Assembly: GCA_031365425.1 (NCBI GenBank)
Contig: JANLYB010000309.1
Location: 1-6,830 of the forward strand
Direction: 5' to 3'
DNA length: 6,830 nt
Source of the DNA: JANXVY01 sp031365425
GTDB lineage: Bacteria; Pseudomonadota; Alphaproteobacteria; Rhizobiales; Hyphomicrobiaceae
Shown: positions 1 to 4,210 of the stretch, one piece after another
Position numbering within the stretch: position 1 is the stretch's first letter
Layout of the letters: each line of letters begins with the position of its first letter
Made by a program: the position numbers and the translations under genes
The notes under the pieces: generated by a model
Database searches by the model: none
The model's input: only the letters and a program-made list of their open reading frames with translations
Told to the model about the DNA's origin: nothing

Positions 1-393
1 CTTCATCAATTCTTTTACTATCAGTCGCTTTTCAAAAGCAAATTTTTCGGCAATGGTTTTTACATACACCTGCTCAATATCTTTTGCTTCGGAAACAGTT
101 AACTGTTGCAACTCAGTGTTCTCAAAAAATACAACCAGTAACAAATGATGACTTGCGATTGACCGCAGGTAATCCAACTGCCTTTTTAGTCCTGACAAAG
201 ATTCAAAGTTGGTGAACAGAACCACAAGACTGCGATGCTTTATGCGGTTGCGTATCTGCATATATAGCATTTCAAAATCACTTTCCAGGAAAGTAGTTTT
301 TTGATTGTACAGCAACTGCAGGATATTATTTTTTTGTATTGCTTTCCTGTCAGCCGCCAATACAGAACCAAGCTTATTGGAGAAAGTGATCAC
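1..393 (-). CDS. DUF58 family protein, C-terminal fragment (foreign to the rest of the window)
   Basis: The minus strand is open with no stop from the junction near 393 to the window edge, about 131 codons, and continues beyond it. The translation matches what I know of the C-terminal half of DUF58 proteins from Bacteroidetes: VITFSNKLGSVLAADRK, then LLYNQKTTFLESDFE, the hallmark HRSLVVLFTNFESL with LKRQLDYLRSIASHHLLLVVFFENTEL, and finally VKTIAEKFAFEKRLIVKEL. DUF58 proteins have a VWA-like fold, sit next to MoxR-type AAA ATPases and are usually membrane-anchored; their biochemical role is poorly defined. The N-terminal membrane segments and the DUF58 signature proper are absent because the sequence changes to ssb at the junction. 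Base composition is clearly AT-rich, with codons such as AAA, ATT and TTG, unlike the GC-rich genes that follow. Family call is fairly firm; taxonomic assignment is from remembered sequence style only. Confidence 0.8.
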   Translation of the reverse strand, partial: MITFSNKLGSVLAADRKAIQKNNILQLLYNQKTTFLESDFEMLYMQIRNRIKHRSLVVLFTNFESLSGLKRQLDYLRSIASHHLLLVVFFENTELQQLTVSEAKDIEQVYVKTIAEKFAFEKRLIVKELMK

Positions 394-396
394 TGG
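385..396. other. Probable chimeric junction at a GATC within a 10-base palindrome
   Basis: The palindrome AGTGATCACT occupies 385-394, with GATC at 388-391. On the minus strand, residues before it (LTMLDGRP) are SSB and residues after it (VITFSNKLGS) are DUF58. Base composition changes at the same place, from AT-rich on the left to GC-rich on the right. GATC is the Sau3AI/MboI cut site, so ligation of two unrelated fragments in a library is one explanation; an assembly join through a short shared word is another. The exact break cannot be placed to better than a few bases. Confidence 0.75.
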
Positions 397-747
397 ACGC
401 CCGTCAAGCATGGTCAGGGTGCTGTTCAAACCTTGCAGCACGACTTCGGTCGAGTACTTTTCGACGCCGCTCTGATCGGTCCATTTGCGGGTCTGGAGCT
501 GCCCCTCAATGTAAACCTTGGCACCCTTTTTCAGGTACTGCTCGGCGACCTTGCACAGACCTTCGCTGAAGATCACGACGCGGTGCCATTCAGTCTTGTC
601 TTTCCGCTCGCCGGTCGCCTTGTCGCGCCAGCTTTCCGTCGTCGCAACATTCAAGTTGGCGATCGGACGACCATCCTGCGTGCGGCGGATTTCGGGATCC
701 CTGCCCAGATTACCGATCAAGATCACCTTGTTAACCGACCCAGCCAT
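394..747 (-). CDS. ssb: Single-stranded DNA-binding protein SSB, N-terminal 118 residues, truncated by junction
   Basis: SSB coats single-stranded DNA during replication, recombination and repair in the cytoplasm. The translation begins MAGSVNKVILIGNLGRDPEI, continues with NLNVATTESWRDKATGERKDKTEWHRVVIF and GAKVYIEGQLQTRKWTDQSG, and ends at STLTMLDGRP. This is a complete OB fold with the ssDNA-stacking aromatics in place (W40, W54, F60, W89, matching E. coli W40, W54, F60, W88). The normal protein is roughly 150 to 180 residues and ends in a glycine-rich linker and an acidic DDDIPF-like tip that recruits partner proteins. Both are missing because the frame runs directly into DUF58 sequence. 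The start at 747 is supported by AGGAGG six bases upstream. Upstream lies a TTGACA promoter overlapped by a LexA-type box, so SOS control is likely. Family identity is near certain; the truncation is probably an artefact of the chimeric join. Confidence 0.95.
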
Positions 748-753
748 CGCGGG

Positions 754-759
754 CCTCCT
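754..759 (-). promoter_or_regulatory. Ribosome binding site of ssb
   Basis: The minus strand reads AGGAGG, a full Shine-Dalgarno match, with a six-base spacer (CCCGCG) before the ATG at 747. It fixes the ssb start. Confidence 0.85.
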
Positions 760-769
760 TTCGACATGA

Positions 770-819
770 CATTGACGCCTGCGCTATCATTGACGCCTGT
801 TGCGCCTTCTTTTGACGCT
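770..819. repeat. Short direct repeats of TTGACGC in the ssb leader
   Basis: The 12-base word CATTGACGCCTG occurs at 770-781 and again at 788-799, an 18-base period. A shorter relative, TTGACGCT, follows at 812-819. On the ssb-sense strand the shared core is GCGTCAA. All three lie just upstream of the ssb Shine-Dalgarno, inside the predicted 5' leader. They could be a repeated operator, an RNA element, or a local slippage duplication; the sequence does not decide. Confidence 0.6.
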
Positions 820-960
820 TAGCGTGGTTGAGTGCGCGTATGAGCTTGCTCCAACACCCGGGCGAACGGCCCGAGCGGCGAATCGTCCGATATTACACGC
901 CCGTCTCGCGGCCGGACACGGCTTGTGTTGCTTGTCCACCGCAAAACACGATGGGTAAAT

Positions 961-975
961 GTTCTTTTTATGTTC
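961..975. promoter_or_regulatory. LexA (SOS) box, alphaproteobacterial type
   Basis: The plus strand reads GTTCTTTTTATGTTC, an exact GTTC-N7-GTTC, the operator known for alphaproteobacterial LexA (the same sequence read as GAAC-N7-GAAC on the other strand). The spacer is all A/T. On the minus strand it is GAACATAAAAAGAAC and its first GAAC overlaps the predicted -10 of the ssb promoter, the expected place for repression. The arrangement agrees with ssb being an SOS gene in several alphaproteobacteria. Confidence 0.8.
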
Positions 976-999
976 TAACTGTTTTACCAAGAGTGTCAA
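972..999 (-). promoter_or_regulatory. Predicted sigma-70-type promoter of ssb
   Basis: On the minus strand a perfect TTGACA lies at 999-994, followed after 16 bases by TAGAAC at 977-972 (four of six matches to TATAAT). The -10 overlaps the LexA-type box, so bound LexA would block polymerase. The start of transcription would be near 964. Confidence 0.6.
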
Positions 1000-1151
1000 C
1001 GGGTTTGTAGCTGATGCGCCACAGATTCTCGCGGCGTCGCGCGCTAGAAATCCAAGTTCTTCCGGTCCTTGCGAGATTGCGCTAGCGTGCGCGCCTGCCC
1101 TGTCTGGCTGCCTGCGCCCCCAAGGTATGCCCTGCCCGGATTGCCAAGTTC

Positions 1152-1526
1152 ATGTCCAATTACGATTGCTCGAAGTGTCCTGGGTACTGCTGTTCCTACC
1201 CTGCGATCGCGCTGTTAAAGTCCGATGTGACCCGGCTTGCCAAGCATTTCAAGGTGCCGTTCGAGGAAGCCGCGCGCAAGTTCACCCGTCAGGCATACGG
1301 ACAGAAGTGGGTCCTGCGGCGCAAAAAGGACGCGCATTACGGCAAGATCTGCCGGTTTTTCAATACTGAGCAACGCAACTGCTCCATCTATGATGCGCGC
1401 CCCAAGACCTGCCGGGGCTACCCCAACGAGAAGCGCTGCGGATATTGGGACTTTCTGAGCTGGGAACGCCGTCATCAAGATGACCCTGAGTACGTTGCCG
1501 TGACCGACCACTCGCAGTGGCCGTGA
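1152..1526 (+). CDS. YkgJ-type cysteine cluster protein (UPF0153-like, putative Zn or Fe-S binding)
   Basis: A 124-residue protein opening with CSKCPGYCC (C6, C9, C13, C14), followed after a middle segment by CRFF (C67), NCSIYDARPKTCRGYP (C77 and C87) and C96. This N-terminal CxxCxxxCC plus a later CxIYxxRPxxCRxYP block is the signature of the YkgJ/UPF0153 cysteine-cluster family. Members are small cytoplasmic proteins thought to bind zinc or an iron-sulfur cluster; the cellular role is not established, and I do not assign one. No signal peptide or membrane segment is seen. The start is chosen because the cysteine motif begins five residues later, although there is no clear Shine-Dalgarno upstream. 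The gene stands alone, divergent from ssb, with 83 bases before the methyltransferase gene on the same strand, so co-transcription with it is possible. Length is typical of short family members. Confidence 0.85.
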   Translation: MSNYDCSKCPGYCCSYPAIALLKSDVTRLAKHFKVPFEEAARKFTRQAYGQKWVLRRKKDAHYGKICRFFNTEQRNCSIYDARPKTCRGYPNEKRCGYWDFLSWERRHQDDPEYVAVTDHSQWP

Positions 1527-1609
1527 CGCATTTGTTGGCCGGATTAACGCAATCTTCGCCTTGGCATGGTTTTGTGGAGGCTTGTCAGTCTCTTGCGTAG
1601 AGTAGCTCC

Positions 1610-2308
1610 ATGATCGCCACCGCCGAACGCGCCGCCGATTTCTATCTCAAAAAGCAGGCCAACGACACCTGGAGCAACTATTTCCGGGGCCGCCGCTTTG
1701 CCATGATCGAGCAAAAAATCCGGGCCATTGCAGCCGAAAAAGGCCGTTGCCGCATCATCGATGTCGGCGGCCGGGTCGAATATTGGAACCCGATCTTGCC
1801 CACGCTTAACGAGGTCAATGCCAAGATTACCGTAGTCAACCTGGAAAAGACCCAGCCCAAGCCCGGCCCGATGTTTGATTTTGCCTATGGCAACGCTTGC
1901 GATCTCTCGGCTTACGCCGATCGGAGCTATGATTTCGCTCATTCCAATTCGCTGATCGAACATGTCGGGCGCTGGCCCGAGATGAAGCGGTGCGCAGCCG
2001 AAATCGGCCGTGTTGCCGGCAGTTACTACGTGCAGACGCCGTATCTGTGGTTTCCCATCGAGCCGCATTTCCGCGCGCCGTTCTATGCTTGGCTGCCTGA
2101 ACAGACGCGGGCGCGGCTGCTGATGGCGTTCGATCTTGGCTATATCGGCAAGGCTGCAACGCTCGATCAGGCAATGGCGGATGTGCAGAGCATCAACCTG
2201 CTCGACCATGCGCAAATGAAGGCGCTTTTTCCAGATGCAGCCATTACATTCGAGCGGGTCCTCGGATTGCCCAAGTCGATGATTGCCTGCCGGGACCGGC
2301 AAGCCTGA
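1610..2308 (+). CDS. Class I SAM-dependent methyltransferase
   Basis: A 232-residue protein with a Rossmann-type methyltransferase core. Motif I is RIIDVGG at residues 48-54 (SAM-binding glycine loop). An acidic residue at the end of strand 2 is seen in VVNLEK (E79, expected to contact the ribose). GNACDLS at 94-100 corresponds to the adenine-contacting segment, and YDFAHSNSLIEHVGRW at 107-122 is the motif IV region typical of Methyltransf_11-like enzymes. The N-terminal helix region FYLKKQANDTWSNYFRGRRF probably helps close over the cofactor. The substrate cannot be read from sequence. The protein appears cytoplasmic. The start at 1610 has only a weak GAG upstream; a stronger GGAGG at 1576-1580 is too far away to serve it. 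A clear intrinsic terminator follows 20 bases after the stop, so the transcript ends here and the next gene has its own promoter. Confidence 0.88.
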   Translation: MIATAERAADFYLKKQANDTWSNYFRGRRFAMIEQKIRAIAAEKGRCRIIDVGGRVEYWNPILPTLNEVNAKITVVNLEKTQPKPGPMFDFAYGNACDLSAYADRSYDFAHSNSLIEHVGRWPEMKRCAAEIGRVAGSYYVQTPYLWFPIEPHFRAPFYAWLPEQTRARLLMAFDLGYIGKAATLDQAMADVQSINLLDHAQMKALFPDAAITFERVLGLPKSMIACRDRQA

Positions 2309-2328
2309 GCAAGGGTTCATTTTCAAAA

Positions 2329-2368
2329 CTGCCGCATGCTTTGATAATACAGCGGCGGCAGCCTTTTT
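2329..2368 (+). terminator. Rho-independent terminator after the methyltransferase gene
   Basis: CTGCCGC at 2329-2335 pairs perfectly with GCGGCAG at 2355-2361, enclosing a 19-base loop, and is followed by CC and a run of five T at 2364-2368. It begins 20 bases after the stop codon. Confidence 0.8.
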
Positions 2369-2372
2369 GTAC

Positions 2373-2400
2373 TTGCAATTGAACATAACATGAACATAAA
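2373..2400 (+). promoter_or_regulatory. Predicted promoter of the GST-like gene
   Basis: TTGCAA at 2373-2378 and CATAAA at 2395-2400 are separated by 16 bases and each match the sigma-70 boxes at four of six positions. The site lies just after the upstream terminator and 32 bases before the ATG at 2433, and the LexA-type box at 2381-2395 fills the spacer. Confidence 0.45.
2381..2395. promoter_or_regulatory. Second LexA (SOS) box, in front of the GST-like gene
   Basis: The plus strand reads GAACATAACATGAAC, an exact GAAC-N7-GAAC with a spacer of six A/T bases in seven. Compared with the ssb box read on its minus strand (GAACATAAAAAGAAC), the two share the first eight bases and also the AT following the second GAAC. 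It sits between the predicted -35 and -10, 37 bases upstream of the ATG at 2433, a standard place for repression. Confidence 0.7.
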
Positions 2401-2432
2401 TGTAGGGATCGTCGTCGGGAGAGGCCGGGTTC

Positions 2433-3143
2433 ATGATCACGCTTTACACGTTTGGCCCCATGTTTGGCCTGCCCGATCCGAGCCCGTTTTGCATGAAGGC
2501 CGAGATCCTGCTGAAGTTGGCGGGCCTACCGTACAAGCTCGATCATTCAGGCTTCATGAAAGCGCCCAAGGGCAAACAACCGTATTTGGACGACAACGGA
2601 GTGAAGGTTGCCGACACCACGTTCATCCGGTGGCATCTGGAACACAAGCACGGCGTTGATTTCGACAAGGGGTTGAGTGCTGAGCAGAAGGCGACGGCCT
2701 GGGCGTTCGAGAAGCTATGCGAGGACAATCTCTATTGGGGCGTCGTGCGCGACCGCTGGATGAACCCGGTCAATTTCGATAGGGGGCCTCGCGCGTTTTT
2801 CGGTTTTGTGCCTGCGTTGCTGCGGCCGTTGATAGTGACCAAGGCGCTGCGTGAGGTAAAGCGCAATTTACATGGACAGGGATTGGGCCGGCACAGCGTC
2901 GCGGAAAGCGACCGGCTAACGATTGCAGGGGTCCATGCGATTGCTGATTTTCTCGGTTCGAAGCCATTTTTGATGGGCGAGGCTCCGTGCGGGGCGGACG
3001 CGACGGTGTTTTCGTTCATCTCGGGTATGATGTGCCCGGTGTTCCCCGGGCCGATCAGGCAGGCCGCGCTCGGGCACGCAAACCTCGTTGCGTACCGGGA
3101 TCGCGGCATGGCGAAGTGGTATCCGGATTTCAAAGACGCGTGA
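2433..3143 (+). CDS. Glutathione S-transferase family protein (Fax/metaxin-like)
   Basis: A 236-residue protein with a thioredoxin-fold N-terminus and an all-helical C-terminus. ITLYTFGPMFGLPDPSPFCMKAEILLKLAGLPY (residues 2-34) is strand 1 and helix 1; S17 or C20 of SPFC occupies the position where GSTs activate glutathione. GKQPYLDD at 47-54 carries the cis-proline (P50) that contacts the glutathione backbone, and ADTTFI at 60-65 is the glutathione gamma-glutamyl contact region. KPFLMGEAPCGADATVFSFI at 177-196 is the C-terminal hallmark of the Fax/CDR/metaxin-like branch (GST_N_4 and GST_C_6 style domains). Whether it conjugates glutathione is unknown for this branch. The start is supported by GGGAGAGG at 2417-2424, eight bases upstream. 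It forms its own transcription unit between an upstream terminator and a downstream inverted repeat. The LexA-type box over its promoter suggests induction by DNA damage, unusual for a GST and so an inference to test. Confidence 0.88.
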   Translation: MITLYTFGPMFGLPDPSPFCMKAEILLKLAGLPYKLDHSGFMKAPKGKQPYLDDNGVKVADTTFIRWHLEHKHGVDFDKGLSAEQKATAWAFEKLCEDNLYWGVVRDRWMNPVNFDRGPRAFFGFVPALLRPLIVTKALREVKRNLHGQGLGRHSVAESDRLTIAGVHAIADFLGSKPFLMGEAPCGADATVFSFISGMMCPVFPGPIRQAALGHANLVAYRDRGMAKWYPDFKDA

Positions 3144-3147
3144 GGTT

Positions 3148-3183
3148 GTTGGGTCAAACTGCGAATGAGCAGTTCAACCCAAC
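3148..3183. terminator. Inverted repeat between convergent genes, possible bidirectional terminator
   Basis: GTTGGGTCAAACTGC at 3148-3162 faces GCAGTTCAACCCAAC at 3169-3183 across a six-base loop, with 13 of 15 positions paired and a two-base internal mismatch. It starts four bases after the GST-like stop and ends 25 bases before the stop of the converging gene. Neither side has a T-run, so it is either a non-canonical terminator or a transcript-stabilising hairpin. Confidence 0.55.
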
Positions 3184-3208
3184 CCGTGACGGCGACGAGC
3201 CTGAATTT

Positions 3209-3847
3209 TTACTTCGTGCAAGTGGTCGAGCAGGGGACTTCTTCGCGCTTATCGATGGAGCCCTTCATGAGGGAGAGCGTTTCGCGGAAACATTTGCCGC
3301 CGTCCTGGACGATGCGGACCAAGCGGTCACCGGGGCCCTTGGCCTGACACATGACCTGCATGCCGGCCTGGGCGAGCTTCACGGAGCCGGGGACGGGATT
3401 GGCTGCGGGCGTTGGCAGAGAAGGGGAGCCGGCTGCCAGGGCAGCCGGGATGACGAGGCCCATCAGACCGGCGGAGGCAGGCTTTTGCAGGTCGTTGAAG
3501 GCAATCCACTCGTAGCTTGCTGTGCCGGTTGAGGTCGACACCTTAATGGCAATGTCGCCGCTCTTGGGGCAGGCACCGACGTCGACCTTGGTGCCGGAGG
3601 TGGTCGACAACTGGCGGTACTCGATCTTGCAGTCGAGGTTCTTCATCCAGAGATCGTACTGAGCAAGGCGATGGGGTACCTGGGCATAAGGAATGCCGTG
3701 GGCCCAGGAATAGTAAAGGTTATACGCCGTCGGAATGGCTGCTCCGATCGAGACCAGCAACACAGCGGCCCGCGCCAGCGCCACGGTGCTGCTCACGGTT
3801 TTTGCCACCGGATTTCCGGCGAAAAAGTTGGGAGGGGATTGTGTCAT
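3209..3847 (-). CDS. Membrane-anchored six-cysteine protein of unknown function
   Basis: I do not recognise a named family. With the start at 3847 the product has 212 residues. A hydrophobic stretch at about 22-46 (LARAAVLLVSIGAAIPTAY region) looks like a single membrane anchor or uncleaved signal, placing the rest in the periplasm. A Pro/Ala-rich, partly hydrophobic linker lies at about 125-155. Six cysteines (C73, C93, C167, C186, C206, C210) all fall after the anchor, an even number that fits disulfides outside the cytoplasm; C206 and C210 sit in a PCSTTC tail. I prefer the ATG at 3847 over the upstream one at 3886 because GAGG lies eight bases before it; the longer form would add 13 residues. 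The gene converges on the GST-like gene and diverges from the VWA gene. Hydrophobic pattern, consistent codon use and the RBS argue that it is real. Confidence 0.65.
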   Translation of the reverse strand: MTQSPPNFFAGNPVAKTVSSTVALARAAVLLVSIGAAIPTAYNLYYSWAHGIPYAQVPHRLAQYDLWMKNLDCKIEYRQLSTTSGTKVDVGACPKSGDIAIKVSTSTGTASYEWIAFNDLQKPASAGLMGLVIPAALAAGSPSLPTPAANPVPGSVKLAQAGMQVMCQAKGPGDRLVRIVQDGGKCFRETLSLMKGSIDKREEVPCSTTCTK

Positions 3848-3962
3848 GGGGCGAGCCTCAGCCAAAGTGTTTGTAGCAAGCTGCATTCGAAGTAACGCTC
3901 CACTAGAGTAGGCGATCGGCTGAGAATTAAACAGATGCCGTTGAACCAGATGTGAGGAGCGG

Positions 3963-3977
3963 GTTCACGTGGGGTTC
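3963..3977. promoter_or_regulatory. Third GTTC-N7-GTTC match, weaker LexA box candidate
   Basis: The plus strand reads GTTCACGTGGGGTTC, which fits GTTC-N7-GTTC exactly. Unlike the other two boxes its spacer is G-rich, and there is no clear promoter overlapping it. It lies 116 bases upstream of the minus-strand start at 3847 and 233 bases upstream of the VWA start. It could be a weak operator or a chance match. Confidence 0.35.
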
Positions 3978-4157
3978 ATGATGTCATTCTCGGTCAGGGC
4001 GCTAAGCGTGGCTATTGGAGGCTCTGCCTTCCAAACCTCAACCCCGGTTTTTGCCGGGGAAGGCTCCGGCCATGAAGCACTCGGGCAACACCTCCGCGAG
4101 ATCCGGACTCCGCCACAATACCGTCACTACGCTGACATCGTGCATCCATGCATTTGA
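3978..4157 (+). CDS. Possible small secreted protein (59 residues)
   Basis: Starting from two adjacent ATG codons at 3978 and 3981, the frame encodes MMSFSVRALSVAIGGSAFQT followed by STPVFAGEGSGHEALGQHL and a basic, aromatic tail ending HPCI. The N-terminus resembles a signal peptide: an arginine, a short hydrophobic segment, and a plausible AxA-type cleavage after VFA at about residue 29. GGGG just upstream (3971-3974) could serve the second ATG. Against it: the hydrophobic core is interrupted, there is no known homologue I recognise, and the ORF overlaps a hairpin and runs into the TTGACA element. It may equally be leader sequence or a decayed gene. I include it because the spacer is otherwise unexplained. 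Confidence 0.25.
   Translation: MMSFSVRALSVAIGGSAFQTSTPVFAGEGSGHEALGQHLREIRTPPQYRHYADIVHPCI
4026..4064 (+). other. GC-rich nested hairpin in the spacer upstream of the VWA gene
   Basis: GCCTTCC at 4026-4032 is the exact complement of GGAAGGC at 4058-4064, and inside it CCCCGG at 4042-4047 pairs with CCGGGG at 4054-4059 around the loop TTTTTG. The two stems compete for positions 4058-4059, leaving either a bulged long stem or a compact short one. It is not followed by a T-run. It may act in an RNA leader or be incidental. Confidence 0.35.
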
Positions 4158-4182
4158 CACGCAGCGGGAGAAATTATTGAAA
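4154..4182 (+). promoter_or_regulatory. Candidate promoter of the VWA gene
   Basis: A perfect TTGACA at 4154-4159 is followed 17 bases later by TTGAAA at 4177-4182, only three of six matches to TATAAT, in an AT-rich patch. It lies about 30 to 55 bases upstream of the ATG at 4211. The -35 is convincing, the -10 is not. Confidence 0.35.
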
Positions 4183-4210
4183 ATCATATTCCTAGCCATA
4201 GGGGTTGCCG

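Larger units (their letters stand above)
748..1151. other. Divergent intergenic region between ssb and the YkgJ-type gene
   Basis: This stretch of 404 bases holds no credible gene. Reading from the ssb side it contains the ssb Shine-Dalgarno, the GCGTCAA repeats, a small five-pair hairpin (CGGGC at 859-863 with GCCCG at 869-873), and the ssb promoter with its LexA-type box at 961-999. If transcription of ssb starts near 964, the leader is about 215 nt, which is long. From 1000 to 1151, in front of the plus-strand gene, I see no convincing promoter, Shine-Dalgarno or repeat. Confidence 0.6.
3848..4210. other. Divergent spacer between the six-cysteine gene and the VWA gene
   Basis: These 363 bases lack a securely identifiable gene. 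They contain a GTTC-N7-GTTC match at 3963-3977, a possible small secreted ORF at 3978-4157, a GC-rich hairpin at 4026-4064, a TTGACA element at 4154-4159, and the AGGGG Shine-Dalgarno of the VWA gene at 4200-4204. No clear promoter for the minus-strand gene was found between 3850 and 3960. Confidence 0.55.

Noticed and set aside
1..747. Genuine SSB-DUF58 fusion protein
   Set aside because: The frame is open, but composition and taxonomic character switch at a GATC palindrome, SSB loses its functional C-terminus and DUF58 loses its N-terminal half. In-frame joining happens by chance one time in three for a given orientation.
301..822. 173-residue plus-strand frame opposite ssb and DUF58
   Set aside because: It crosses the chimeric junction and is antisense to two recognised coding segments; no family resemblance.
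787..999. Small minus-strand frame in the ssb leader
   Set aside because: Its only start is the TTG of the predicted -35 box, there is no Shine-Dalgarno, and its composition is that of noncoding DNA.
1562..1578. Sigma-54-like promoter (TGGCATG...) upstream of the methyltransferase
   Set aside because: The second half does not provide the required GC dinucleotide at the right spacing.
1544..2440. 298-residue minus-strand frame antisense to the methyltransferase
   Set aside because: It is longer than the plus-strand gene, but has no recognisable domain, runs across a clear terminator, and overlaps a gene with intact SAM-binding motifs. It is a GC-rich shadow frame.
2987..3532. 181-residue plus-strand frame spanning the end of the GST-like gene and opposite the six-cysteine gene
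   Set aside because: It overlaps two better-supported genes, crosses the inverted repeat between them, and is rich in Gly/Arg typical of shadow translation.
4205..4210. TTG start for the VWA protein, two codons upstream of the ATG
   Set aside because: It would sit directly against the AGGGG Shine-Dalgarno with no spacer; the ATG at 4211 has a six-base spacer.
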